The notes beneath the pieces are model-generated. The model did no database searches and was not told where the DNA came from. It was given only the letters and a program-made list of their open reading frames with translations. From IMG/VR virus record IMGVR_UViG_3300042350_003212, positions 1 through 52,148 of that record: 52,148 nt of DNA. One strand, given 5' to 3'. A program made the translations under genes and the position numbers. This DNA is from a virus. This document shows, piece by piece, positions 35,871 to 44,250 of this stretch. The stretch's first letter is position 1. The number at the start of each line of letters is the position of its first letter.

Positions 35871-36015
35871 GCACGTGTGGTACTGGTTTAAGTCAGGATA
35901 CATTCCACACCGCTGTGAAAACTGGCAAACATACCTAGGAGGTAGAAAGTCAGGCGTAATGTTCTGCAACATGTGCGGAAAGATCCTAGACGAGCATAAA
36001 GACTCTAGCTCGTAG
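35839..36015 (+). CDS. Zinc-knuckle protein, 58 aa
   Basis: Starts MISTSMLDRIRHVWYWFKSG. Contains HRC and CNMCGK, four possible zinc ligands. Start is 35839 or ATG 35854; neither has a clear ribosome binding site, and it overlaps 35721-35870 in another frame. Convergent overlap of 11 bases with the WhiB gene. Confidence 0.55.
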   Translation: MISTSMLDRIRHVWYWFKSGYIPHRCENWQTYLGGRKSGVMFCNMCGKILDEHKDSSS

Positions 36016-36364
36016 TTGTTTTATTGGTCTTAGGCCGACCAACCACTCCCACCGTATTTGTTTTTTCACGCTCTTCTCTATCAACTCGTCGGCGCTCTCT
36101 AGCACGCTGACGGCGTTGAAGCGTTGGATCTGTGATGAACCCAAGTTCAAATCGCTCGTCCTCGGACTCGCCACCCCAAAAACCATGCTCGCCGTTTACC
36201 CTGGCGTAGTCACGGCACTGAGAAATAACTGGACATTCCGCGCAGACTAGTTTTGCTCGCTTTTCTCTTTTTTCTTTTGCTTCAGGTCTTTCTGCGTGGT
36301 GACCAAAAAAGTAATAAGTTTTGCCGTGGCATGCGGCGTCTGAAAACCAAGATGTGTTGTTCAT
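36005..36364 (-). CDS. WhiB-family transcription regulator
   Basis: 119 residues. Cys at 12, 41, 44 and 50 (C...CAECPVISQC) and GFWGG (61-65) are the WhiB signature: a [4Fe-4S] cluster and a sigma-factor-contacting turn. WhiB proteins are found in actinobacteria and their phages and redirect host sigma A. It may act at the phage's unusual promoters. C-terminal part is basic (RRQRARERRRVDRE). No box upstream. Confidence 0.9.
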   Translation of the reverse strand: MNNTSWFSDAACHGKTYYFFGHHAERPEAKEKREKRAKLVCAECPVISQCRDYARVNGEHGFWGGESEDERFELGFITDPTLQRRQRARERRRVDREEREKTNTVGVVGRPKTNKTTTS

Positions 36365-36402
36365 AACGGGCCTAACCGTATCACGCCCGTGTCTACAAAG
36401 TC

Positions 36403-36678
36403 TTAATTGTCACCAATATTTGCCAAAATAATTTGGCGAATGTCAAGAAGAGTGTCAGTTATCTCGGAAGTTGCAACTATGTTCTTTGAAACTATTGAGT
36501 AGAGAGTGTCATCAATCATTTTGATGCCAGCGGTTAGTTGTAGTTTTTCAGCAACTTCTTCAATGACTTGTGTCATAATCCTCTTAATTCGTTTGATGTC
36601 AAAGACAATGAGTATTACAACAATGACTATACCAACCGTTTTGAGACTACGCCTCAGACTTTGGTTCTTTTTTTGCAT
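36403..36678 (-). CDS. Membrane-anchored coiled-coil protein, 91 aa
   Basis: Starts MQKKNQSLRRSLKTVGIVIV; hydrophobic segment 14-27, then helices. It overlaps the holin-like gene 36647-36907 by 32 bases. One membrane span plus coiled coil downstream of a holin resembles antiholin or spanin-like partners, but that is inference. Confidence 0.6.
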   Translation of the reverse strand: MQKKNQSLRRSLKTVGIVIVVILIVFDIKRIKRIMTQVIEEVAEKLQLTAGIKMIDDTLYSIVSKNIVATSEITDTLLDIRQIILANIGDN

Positions 36679-36907
36679 CAACTTTTGCTTTTGTAAACAC
36701 CGCGTCAATTTCTTCCTTTGTCAATTTTCCATCGTCAAGGTACGCACGAGACAATCCTTCAATGACTGATGCAACTCCACCGATGCCAGCCATAAAGATC
36801 GCAGTTATCATTGGGACACCGGCAATTGCGCCAGCGCCGATAACACCAAGACCAGACGCAGCGAATGTCGCCAAAATACGCAAAAGAATATGCTTAAGCT
36901 GTTCCAT
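36647..36907 (-). CDS. Holin-like membrane protein, 86 aa
   Basis: Starts MEQLKHILLRILATFAASGL; two or three hydrophobic segments (about 9-30, 31-48), a helix and Lys-rich C-terminus (DAVFTKAKVDAKKEPKSEA). Size and layout fit a small actinophage holin. ATG 36907 is six bases from TAGAAT. It lies away from the M15 endolysin at 44251. Confidence 0.65.
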   Translation of the reverse strand: MEQLKHILLRILATFAASGLGVIGAGAIAGVPMITAIFMAGIGGVASVIEGLSRAYLDDGKLTKEEIDAVFTKAKVDAKKEPKSEA

Positions 36908-36959
36908 AGCCTAATTCTATATTTATACGGAAACGGCGACTAGAAGCCAAATACAGCAA

Positions 36960-37958
36960 CTAAATTGCAATTTTCTTAGTGTAGACCTCGCTCTTAAGCA
37001 TCATCTGTACTTGCGGATACGAGACCTTGTTGTATAAGTTTATGTATGAAAACGGAGTGTCAATAACACTATGTATGTCGCCTTCAAAGTTGTACCAATA
37101 CGCAGGAGTTGTTCTTATTGCAGTAAACTGTGTGCCAGGCTTTGAAAAGATTCCATTGTAAAACGCGGTACCAAGCAGCCCAGCGACATGTTCTGCATTA
37201 TAGAAAAGTCTAATCTGATCTTGCATTGATATTCCAGAAGGCTGAACAACTGCGTACCCTTGCGACATAAAGTAGTCTTCAATTGCGTCCTCAACCCAGG
37301 GCTCATTCCAGCGTAATTTTATTTGATCTTTTTTCCACTTTTGTCCAGTGCTTGCGTAGTCTGGATGTTTTGGCAATTCTTCACTAACAATTTTTCTTGT
37401 CAAAAATATCTTTTTAGGCAGCGACGTGTCTTCAATTGCGTACTGGCTAAAGAACTCTCTAAGCTCTAGATTTAGCGTAGGAGTCATTCCATAGTCGTGT
37501 CTAGGGAAATGTGTGTTTGCTATGATCATTTGGCTGTCATACATTACGACGAGCTTTTCAATAAGAACAACAGTGTTTTTAAGATCGGTGTCTTTTAGCC
37601 TAATTCCATCAAAGCTTTTCATCATGCTAAACACAAGATCATGGACTGGCTTCATGTTTTGGTACTTGGGAAAGAAAAAGTGTTCATGATCAATCCACAA
37701 GTATTTAGCGTCTTTATCTTTAGTTCTTCTTGTATGTAAAAAGACTGAAAGATACTCTTTAAGAAAATGAAAGTAATGCGGCACACCAGTGAAAATTACG
37801 TATGTTCCATTCAAACATATTGTGTTTTCATCTGCAGTCGTGCCACCAAGAATTACATTCTCAAAAGTGTACATAACTCCGTTTGGGTCGTCTTCAGCGA
37901 CAACCCTGTCATATGTAGCACCGTAGTTAAGCAAGTCTGGTGTAGCTTTGTGTGCCAT
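36960..37958 (-). CDS. GT61-like glycosyltransferase
   Basis: 332 residues. LFYNAEHVAGLLGTAFYNGI (about 255-275) matches the GT61/DUF563 pattern (E.V.G..G....N), and KIFLTRK near 185 is another family hallmark. It should transfer a sugar such as xylose or GlcNAc; acceptor unknown. Starts MAHKATPDLL; no strong ribosome binding site. Confidence 0.75.
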   Translation of the reverse strand: MAHKATPDLLNYGATYDRVVAEDDPNGVMYTFENVILGGTTADENTICLNGTYVIFTGVPHYFHFLKEYLSVFLHTRRTKDKDAKYLWIDHEHFFFPKYQNMKPVHDLVFSMMKSFDGIRLKDTDLKNTVVLIEKLVVMYDSQMIIANTHFPRHDYGMTPTLNLELREFFSQYAIEDTSLPKKIFLTRKIVSEELPKHPDYASTGQKWKKDQIKLRWNEPWVEDAIEDYFMSQGYAVVQPSGISMQDQIRLFYNAEHVAGLLGTAFYNGIFSKPGTQFTAIRTTPAYWYNFEGDIHSVIDTPFSYINLYNKVSYPQVQMMLKSEVYTKKIAI

Positions 37959-37964
37959 AAAGCT

Positions 37965-38126
37965 TTACTTTTTCTGTGTTTTAGTGGCCTTTAAGCACTC
38001 TTGACACGTAACGTGCTGCTTACCAATTGACACCCAAAGCGAGTCGTCAGTTAGTCCACAGGCAGTTGAATAAAAGCTAAGCCCAGAACTTGCCTTAGAC
38101 AGATGAACAACTGCTGTATCGCCCAT
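37965..38126 (-). CDS. Small Cys-containing protein, 53 aa
   Basis: Starts MGDTAVVHLSKASSGLSFYS; has one Cys near 23 and CQEC near 41-44, which could bind zinc. ATG 38126 overlaps the NrdJ stop (TAATG), so it is co-translated. Possibly an accessory protein of the reductase; that is inference. Confidence 0.6.
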   Translation of the reverse strand: MGDTAVVHLSKASSGLSFYSTACGLTDDSLWVSIGKQHVTCQECLKATKTQKK

Positions 38127-40174
38127 TACTTGTTGTTTTCCTTAATGAACTTAATCTCACAAGCGTCCGTTGTGCAATACGCTTCGCCAATAGCGTCTGC
38201 AGCAAGTCCACCGTACACACCTGTAAAGTCAATTGGAAACAACGCAACTGTTGCTTTGTTGTATTCTTCTTGAGTAATCTGAGTATACGGCATCTGCGGG
38301 TATGTCATGTTGCCGCTCGGCAAGAACGAAACAGTCTTAAGCTGCCCGTCATACATGTGAAGTACGGTTCCAACGTGCTCTGCTTCTGTTTCAGCGTTGA
38401 ACGAAATTGTTACGGATACAGAGTTGTCTGACCAGTAGCGCTGTGCTGCAGCAGCCAATGACATCTTTTCAAAGATGGTTACATCTTTTTCTGCTCGAGC
38501 TGCCTTTGACTTGATTGGAAAGAAAACAACGCTTGTTGTATCTGGCGACTCAGATGCTGGTTCAACGCGGTAGTTAGCCATCTTGAACAGTGGCAACATT
38601 GGATCTTCATTCGCAAAGCGAATAGCGCGGTTAAAGAACTTTCCACCTGGTGTCCAGTGAACTCCTGGCGACTCACCAGCCAAGATTGAAACAGTACCTG
38701 AAGGCTTTACTGTTGTCATCTTGATTGACTCGCGGATACCCAACCACTCAGAATAGATGTTGTCATATTCACGAATAACGCCGTAACCCTGATCCATCCA
38801 ATCACGAAGTGTTGGTAGTCCATTGTTATCTGCAAAGTCAGCAACGCCAGACATTGAGGTTCCAATGCGGCGGTTGCGCTGCATAATTGCGTTCGTCTCT
38901 TCCCAGTGCGTTGGCAAAAGCGTAACGGTCTTAGCGTAGAGATATGCAAACTTCAAAGTGCGCTTGTAGTCTTCAAGATTCTCGTGTCGGCCGAGGTATG
39001 TTTCAACCAACGTGCAACATTCATAAGACTCAAGTGACTGCTCAGCACACGGGTTGTAGCCAGCAACACGGTGATCTTTGTTGTTTGCTGGATCGGCAAG
39101 GCGACCATACTTACGCGACATGTCCATCCAAATAACACCAGGTTCGCCGTTCAAAGCGATGCCTTCAATGATTGGTGACAAGTCTGCACCAACTGATGTT
39201 GCTACAGAGTTATTGGACATCCAACCCCAACCCGGCGCTGTTGGGTCATACGAGTTTCGCTCAGGAAACTTTTCTGAATTCTTAAGGTTTAAGAAGTCTT
39301 GGTCATCAAGGCGACCAAGCAGCAACTCAGCCGAACGACGGACGTTGCCAGAAACTACGCAAACTCCAATTAAGTTTCCAATGTCAGCAATGTCAACACG
39401 TGTAAGCTTATCGCCAGCACGATCAAAAAAGATGCGATGGATATGGTTGTGAAGCTTTTCAAGCGGCTCGTGCCCTGCCGCGGTTCCACCGAATGTTTTG
39501 ATTGGTGTTCCTGCCGGGCGAACTTCGCTGTAATCAAAGTTTACAGGCAACTGATCAGCTTTCAAATACGAGTTAAGCAGCATTGCAACGGACTCAACCC
39601 AACCTTCGCGTGTGTCTGGAATACTAAAGCTAAGCGGTGCGCCAGTTGGCTTATAAATTGTAAAGTCTTTGTCTGCACCCTTGTCATCAAAACCAACGCC
39701 AACACCAAGCATTGATGCTTCCATCAAGAAAGCAAATGGTTTAGCTGGATTGTTCTTGTTCATTTCAGCAGTTGATACAAACGCGCAGTTTTGCAATGCG
39801 GCTGAGTTGCGCTGCACGTTGACAAGCGGTGTGCCCATGACCCAAAGGCCACGTCCTGGTGGAGTCCACTTCAATTGAAACAGGCGATCAAAAGCTTCCT
39901 TTGCGCTTGCTTGTCCTTTTGCATCATTCCACGGAAGGCGGTTTGCTTTGCAATGATCCTTTTGAAGTGAATACATGCCGTTGATAACGCGCTCACAAAC
40001 ATCAACCCATGTTTCTTTTGTGCCATCTTCCTTTAGCCGCGAATATGTGCGAAGAAACGTAATTTCTCCAACGGAGTTTCCAGCGGCATCAGCGTAGCCA
40101 AATGGCGCTTTTTGCCCCCGATACGTGCTAACGAAGTCGTCGCTTAGGCGGAAAGAAAATATGGATGTTGACAC
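38126..40174 (-). CDS. nrdJ: Class II (B12-dependent) ribonucleoside-triphosphate reductase
   Basis: 682 residues, close to the usual length of the monomeric enzyme. NPCAEQSLESYECC supplies the active-site Cys and Glu; NCAF near residue 125 and the C-terminal CTTDAC (redox pair before EIKF) complete the Cys set. It reduces ribonucleotides to deoxyribonucleotides with adenosylcobalamin, without oxygen dependence, feeding phage DNA synthesis. GTG 40174 follows GAGGTCATTTCC. No cobalamin riboswitch is visible in the 44 bases upstream. Confidence 0.9.
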   Translation of the reverse strand: MSTSIFSFRLSDDFVSTYRGQKAPFGYADAAGNSVGEITFLRTYSRLKEDGTKETWVDVCERVINGMYSLQKDHCKANRLPWNDAKGQASAKEAFDRLFQLKWTPPGRGLWVMGTPLVNVQRNSAALQNCAFVSTAEMNKNNPAKPFAFLMEASMLGVGVGFDDKGADKDFTIYKPTGAPLSFSIPDTREGWVESVAMLLNSYLKADQLPVNFDYSEVRPAGTPIKTFGGTAAGHEPLEKLHNHIHRIFFDRAGDKLTRVDIADIGNLIGVCVVSGNVRRSAELLLGRLDDQDFLNLKNSEKFPERNSYDPTAPGWGWMSNNSVATSVGADLSPIIEGIALNGEPGVIWMDMSRKYGRLADPANNKDHRVAGYNPCAEQSLESYECCTLVETYLGRHENLEDYKRTLKFAYLYAKTVTLLPTHWEETNAIMQRNRRIGTSMSGVADFADNNGLPTLRDWMDQGYGVIREYDNIYSEWLGIRESIKMTTVKPSGTVSILAGESPGVHWTPGGKFFNRAIRFANEDPMLPLFKMANYRVEPASESPDTTSVVFFPIKSKAARAEKDVTIFEKMSLAAAAQRYWSDNSVSVTISFNAETEAEHVGTVLHMYDGQLKTVSFLPSGNMTYPQMPYTQITQEEYNKATVALFPIDFTGVYGGLAADAIGEAYCTTDACEIKFIKENNK

Positions 40175-40217
40175 GGAAATGACCTCGTTCGCAAAGATGA
40201 TTGATTAGGAATTGAAA

Positions 40218-40451
40218 TTATACTTGGCTATCGTTCAACCAAGATAATTGATCAAACATTTCTTTACATTGCGGACATATCGGAAATCCGCTAGGATCTC
40301 GAGAAGGCACCCACACTTTTCCGCAGATTGCAACGATCGGAATTCCCTCAACAAGTGCTTTCGTGATCTCGTCTTTTTCAGCGTAGTGTGCAAACTTGTC
40401 GTGATCGCCGTCGTTGTACACAGTTGGCGTGTCGTACTTTAGATCAGTCAA
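40218..40451 (-). CDS. DUF3039-like protein
   Basis: 77 residues. GDHDKFAHYAEKDEITKALV, then GIPIVAICGKVWVPSRDPSG and CPQCKEMFD: this is the DUF3039 pattern typical of actinobacteria, a short protein with two to three Cys likely binding zinc. Function unknown. TTG start 40451, overlapping the previous gene's end by eight bases. Confidence 0.8.
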   Translation of the reverse strand: MTDLKYDTPTVYNDGDHDKFAHYAEKDEITKALVEGIPIVAICGKVWVPSRDPSGFPICPQCKEMFDQLSWLNDSQV

Positions 40452-40668
40452 TGTAGTCAGATCCCTGAAATGAACATCTAGGGCACTTATTTTTTTGTTG
40501 TTCTAATTCATCTAATGCAAGTCGGTACATGGCTTTTGTCATAGCGTGCACTTCGCGCAGCTCGTCTAATTGACGACCCATGTCTTCAACTTTGTACTCT
40601 AGTTCTTTAAGGTACAGAAAAGTATTCTTATCCATTTTCTGAACAAAGCGTGGATCTTTATCCATCAT
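40444..40668 (-). CDS. Coiled-coil zinc-knuckle protein, 74 aa
   Basis: Starts MMDKDPRFVQKMDKNTFLYL; residues 20-60 are a coiled coil; ends CPRCSFQGSDYID. ATG 40668 overlaps the Nei-like gene's stop (ATGA). It lies between a glycosylase and DUF3039 and is translated with them. Confidence 0.65.
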   Translation of the reverse strand: MMDKDPRFVQKMDKNTFLYLKELEYKVEDMGRQLDELREVHAMTKAMYRLALDELEQQKNKCPRCSFQGSDYID

Positions 40669-41462
40669 GACGGCTGGCAACTCGGGCACCAATACAACGT
40701 GCGCCCGCCCATATCGTCTGCTTGAACAGTGTTGCTACAGACACGGCAAGGATTGCCAGTGCGCTTATAGACATAACTAGTTTGTGAACAACCATGAAGT
40801 TTTACCTCATCATTTGTTAGGTGACTTTCGGCCACAGTCTTAATCTTACCGTCTTCAGCACCAACCTTTAAGAGACGCACTGAGTCACGCCATAGCGAGT
40901 CAAACTTGTCGCGATGCAATTCCTTACCTGGAACAAATGGCGACTGATTAGAGAGGAATAGAAGCTCAGCTCTGTACACGTTTCCTATGCCAGCAATGAC
41001 AGATTGGTCCATCAACAGCTGACCAACGGTCTTCTTGCTCTTTTTGATCTTTTGCCATGCTTCTTCTGGATCTGCGTCGTCACGAAGTGGATCTGGGCCA
41101 AGACTATTCATCTTTCCCATGTACTTTTGTTTGTCAAAAATCTCGCAAGCAGTCGGCCCAACAAGGTCAGACACGTATTCTTCGTTAGTAATTCTAAGAC
41201 GAATACTGTCTTTTGCCACTTGGCCTTTGTTCTTTCGTGTAGTAAACCAGCCATACAGCCCAAGATGAATATGAACAATGTCGTCATCAAAATGAAAGAA
41301 TAGGTGCTTACCTTTGCACGTCACGTCGGTCATTACTCTATTGTTAATGAGCTCGGCGCCTTCGGCAAATCTCCCTTGTGGACTACTTGCTTGAACAGTT
41401 GTTCCAAGGAATCCATATGAGTGAACCGTCGCTAAATGTCTTATACTGTGTCCTTCTGGCAT
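40665..41462 (-). CDS. Fpg/Nei-family DNA glycosylase
   Basis: 265 residues. The N-terminus MPEGHSIRHLA has Pro2 (Schiff-base nucleophile) and Glu3 of the Nei branch. The C-terminal zinc finger CRVC...CPSC is intact, and GIGNVYRAELLF is the helix-two-turn-helix. It removes oxidised bases and cuts the backbone. Six bases from TATAAT to ATG 41462 suggest a leaderless start. The rest of the operon continues to 40218. Confidence 0.9.
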   Translation of the reverse strand: MPEGHSIRHLATVHSYGFLGTTVQASSPQGRFAEGAELINNRVMTDVTCKGKHLFFHFDDDIVHIHLGLYGWFTTRKNKGQVAKDSIRLRITNEEYVSDLVGPTACEIFDKQKYMGKMNSLGPDPLRDDADPEEAWQKIKKSKKTVGQLLMDQSVIAGIGNVYRAELLFLSNQSPFVPGKELHRDKFDSLWRDSVRLLKVGAEDGKIKTVAESHLTNDEVKLHGCSQTSYVYKRTGNPCRVCSNTVQADDMGGRTLYWCPSCQPS

Positions 41463-41479
41463 ATGCTCATTATAAAACC

Positions 41480-42424
41480 TTAGTCAACTGATTTCATCAA
41501 CCGACTAACGATTTTCTTGTCAATTATCCCTAAATGCGCTGAAACATCTTCTCTTCCGTATGAAATCACGTATTCGTCGCCTCGTTCAACTATTCCATTT
41601 GCAAACTCAATACCTGGAGCTTCAAAGCAAAACGGCGCGCTGATCTCAATAATCCACCCATCTTCGTCAAATCGCACGAAGTAATGCGAATAGGTCTTAT
41701 GAACATACTCAAGCATTCCAAATGTTGTTGACGAGAATTTAGTGTACCGATTGATTTCAAGTGAGTGCATCAATCCGATGTACGTGCCGTTGCTGTATTC
41801 AAGTAGTTGGCCATTGCCGCGCAACTTATTGAGATGTGGATTGTCACGTAGGCGATGAATTACTCTGTCGCCAATTACAACAGCATTTCCATCATAAACA
41901 TAGTCAAAGTTCTTTGGTTGCTTTGCGCAGGTCATCCAGTTTTTCTCTGGCTTCTTAGTTTCAATACCAGGAAGTATGTCAACTCGAGTAACGCTTTTTG
42001 CACTCTTGTCCATGTAGCAAACGCAGTTCCGCGCAACGGGCACATTCCTTTCCAGGAACACACCCATGAACACCCAACCTTCCCTCCACACAAGCTTAGG
42101 GTCTTCGACTCCTCTGACGACTTCTCCTTTTACATCAATAGCCGCAGCGGAAAAATTGACTTTCCAAAGGTTCTCGTCTTCAATTTTCAAATCATCATTT
42201 AGCTTCGCAAACCAAACCTGATTGCGAATTGGTCCACCAGTAGTTACAAACAGCTCGCCATGTCCAAGAATGACGTAGTTGCTCGAGCGAATTGCTACGC
42301 AGTAGTTGCCCTTGTCATCAACAGCGATTGACGGATTGAACGCCGACCAAGTCTTTACATTCCGATCTACAAGGCGACGAAGATGTTGAACTCGCCCGCC
42401 AAGTTCTTCAAGCGTAGAATCCAA
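41480..42424 (-). CDS. Glycosidase-like five-bladed beta-propeller (GH43/GH130-like)
   Basis: About 315 residues. FNPSIAVDDKGNYCVAIR, GVEDPKLVWR (catalytic-type Asp/Glu region) and ...YVISYGREDVSA fit the GH43/GH130 propeller. It may cleave or phosphorolyse a glycan, or only bind one. I chose TTG 42424; ATG 42487 would overlap the methyltransferase by 80 bases. Glycan-modifying neighbours support the call. Confidence 0.65.
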   Translation of the reverse strand: MDSTLEELGGRVQHLRRLVDRNVKTWSAFNPSIAVDDKGNYCVAIRSSNYVILGHGELFVTTGGPIRNQVWFAKLNDDLKIEDENLWKVNFSAAAIDVKGEVVRGVEDPKLVWREGWVFMGVFLERNVPVARNCVCYMDKSAKSVTRVDILPGIETKKPEKNWMTCAKQPKNFDYVYDGNAVVIGDRVIHRLRDNPHLNKLRGNGQLLEYSNGTYIGLMHSLEINRYTKFSSTTFGMLEYVHKTYSHYFVRFDEDGWIIEISAPFCFEAPGIEFANGIVERGDEYVISYGREDVSAHLGIIDKKIVSRLMKSVD

Positions 42425-43193
42425 CAGGGTACCGATCAACAACGCCAGATGTCTTAGTGCACGTTGCAAGAATGTTGTCGCCAACATTTGTCACGTTGAC
42501 ACCGGCAAGTTTTAGCTGATTCACTGCACCAGACAATCCGTCTTCAAATAGATCTTCAGTCCAGACGCGCGGTTCAAACCCAGCGCATTTAAGAAATGCG
42601 TCAAGCGACTTTGCGGTGTATTCGTAGTTATGACGATGGTATTCACCCGTGCGATGGTAGTGCATATAGAAATACGGCTCAACACCGTGAATGATCTTGT
42701 GCAGCCCACGCGAACTCAACACGTTTGGCGTTGTTACGAGCAACTTACCGTTACTTTTCAAAACACGATTAACTTCGGAAAGCATAAACATTGGATCAAT
42801 TTCCATGTGCTCAATGACCTCACCACAAAGAACAAAGTCAAAATAGCCATCTTCAACTGGTAGTTCGGTTGTTTCAAGATCAACGCAAAGCGTTCGCAGC
42901 TTGAGCTTTTTATCGCCTAGGCCATGCATCATCTTTCCATCTGCGCTCCGCGACACGTCAAAATGCGTCACAACAACCTCAAGATCTGGAAGAAGTTCTT
43001 TTAGCGCTAGTGGAATAAACCCCGAAGTGCCAAGCTCGAGCATACGCCCTGTTGGGTTCATACTGACGATGAGTTCAACTGTCCGTGCCAAACGCGCCTC
43101 GTGCCCACGATGGTAGTCGTCAGCGTCCTGAAGCAGCCCCCGAACAACCTTCTTAACTCTCTCACTGACATTATGATAAGGATGTGATCTCAC
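42408..43193 (-). CDS. SAM-dependent methyltransferase
   Basis: 261 residues. Motif I LELGTSGFIPLA near 52-63, FDVSRSAD near 80, then DFVLCGEVIEHM near 125-136 and NGKLLVTTPN near 153, the class I Rossmann pattern. Acceptor unknown; the similarity to methyltransferases in glycan operons is a hint. GTG 43193 is six bases from TAGAAT. Confidence 0.85.
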   Translation of the reverse strand: MRSHPYHNVSERVKKVVRGLLQDADDYHRGHEARLARTVELIVSMNPTGRMLELGTSGFIPLALKELLPDLEVVVTHFDVSRSADGKMMHGLGDKKLKLRTLCVDLETTELPVEDGYFDFVLCGEVIEHMEIDPMFMLSEVNRVLKSNGKLLVTTPNVLSSRGLHKIIHGVEPYFYMHYHRTGEYHRHNYEYTAKSLDAFLKCAGFEPRVWTEDLFEDGLSGAVNQLKLAGVNVTNVGDNILATCTKTSGVVDRYPVGFYA

Positions 43194-43213
43194 ATTCTTA
43201 TTCTACGCTAGTC

Positions 43214-43224
43214 GCAGCGGAAAA
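43214..43224 (+). repeat. Short repeat GCAGCGGAAAA
   Basis: Same 11 bases as the core of the 19-base repeats at 44210 and 47780, here 55 bases upstream of the 43279 gene. Confidence 0.4.
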
Positions 43225-43278
43225 AATGAACCTTAGTCAAATTACAGTCTTATTCATAATGTATAGTTAGTACTCCCA

Positions 43279-44124
43279 ATGGTAGCATCACACGTTCTTC
43301 GCGGGTACTATGTAGACCCTAAGGCACCGCCCGCCACGCCATTGTCAAAAGACAAGGTACCGACCACTCGCAAGATTGACGACATGGTCATATCACTTGC
43401 TAACTCGTACGGCTGGCCAATTGCGTATGCGCAAGAACAAAGTGGCAGACTTATTCATAACCTATTCCCAATTAAGTCAAGTGAAACAGAGCAGATCTCG
43501 TCATCATCAAAGGTTGAGCTACAGCTTCACACCGAAACAGCATTTCACCCATACCTACCAGATTATGTTGTTCTTTACTGCGTTCGCGGTGACTCGACGG
43601 CTGCAACAACATACGCTGTGCTTGACGATATTCTTTCGCACCTTGACACAGAACACGTCAATGTTCTTCGCCAACGAAGGTTTACAACGTCAGTTGACTT
43701 GAGCTTTAGAACAAAAGGCGAGCCAGATCAAATCGTCTTTACTGAGATTATCTCTTCTACAGAGCGTGGTCCTCGCCTAAAATACGACCACCAGCTTATG
43801 CGCGGAATAGATCTCGAGGCGCAACGCGCTCTTGATCATCTATCAGATGCAATTTCAAAGAGCACAAGATTAGTAGTTCTTGAGGCTGGAGATGCGCTGG
43901 TTATCAACAACCACGACACCGTTCACGGCAGAACCCCGTTCACTCCACGATATGACGGAACGGATCGTTGGCTCAAGCGCGCTCTTGTTCTGCGCAATTT
44001 GCCAATGGAAGCAAAGGGTGGAGTAATTAGTACTACGCACTTTGGAACAATTCTTCCTCAGATTGGAAACCCTCATCGGTACAAAGACATTAGTTCTCAA
44101 CTAATGCAAGGAAGCCTGCAATGA
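43279..44124 (+). CDS. TauD/clavaminate-synthase-like 2OG oxygenase
   Basis: 281 residues. LHTETAFHPY has the HxE iron ligands (about 85-87), DALVINNHDTVHGRTPFTPR the distal His (about 216) and Arg, in the family that includes AsnO and VioC. Such enzymes hydroxylate amino acids, often free Arg or Asn. No neighbouring amino-acid gene explains it. ATG 43279 is about five bases from TAGTAC. Confidence 0.8.
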   Translation: MVASHVLRGYYVDPKAPPATPLSKDKVPTTRKIDDMVISLANSYGWPIAYAQEQSGRLIHNLFPIKSSETEQISSSSKVELQLHTETAFHPYLPDYVVLYCVRGDSTAATTYAVLDDILSHLDTEHVNVLRQRRFTTSVDLSFRTKGEPDQIVFTEIISSTERGPRLKYDHQLMRGIDLEAQRALDHLSDAISKSTRLVVLEAGDALVINNHDTVHGRTPFTPRYDGTDRWLKRALVLRNLPMEAKGGVISTTHFGTILPQIGNPHRYKDISSQLMQGSLQ

Positions 44125-44201
44125 CCAAAGCACTACAAGTTGCCATTGTTTTGTCCATAATGATCCCTTGGTACTGTGTAGTAAAATCAAAGCAAGATTG
44201 A
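44121..44201 (+). CDS. 26-residue membrane peptide
   Basis: Reads MTKALQVAIVLSIMIPWYCV and ends VKSKQD. One hydrophobic helix. ATG 44121 overlaps the upstream stop (ATGA). Just before the endolysin gene, so it could be a lysis accessory; unproven. Confidence 0.5.
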   Translation: MTKALQVAIVLSIMIPWYCVVKSKQD

Positions 44202-44209
44202 TTCTGCTG

Positions 44210-44228
44210 TAATACCTGCAGCGGAAAA
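44210..44228 (+). repeat. 19-base repeat, copy 1
   Basis: TAATACCTGCAGCGGAAAA, identical to 47780-47798. It lies 22 bases before the endolysin ATG. Confidence 0.6.
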
Positions 44229-44250
44229 CTGAGCTTTTAGGAGTAGTGCA

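Noticed and set aside
40175-40217. Cobalamin riboswitch before nrdJ
   Set aside because: Only about 40 bases separate the genes and no B12-box-like sequence is visible.
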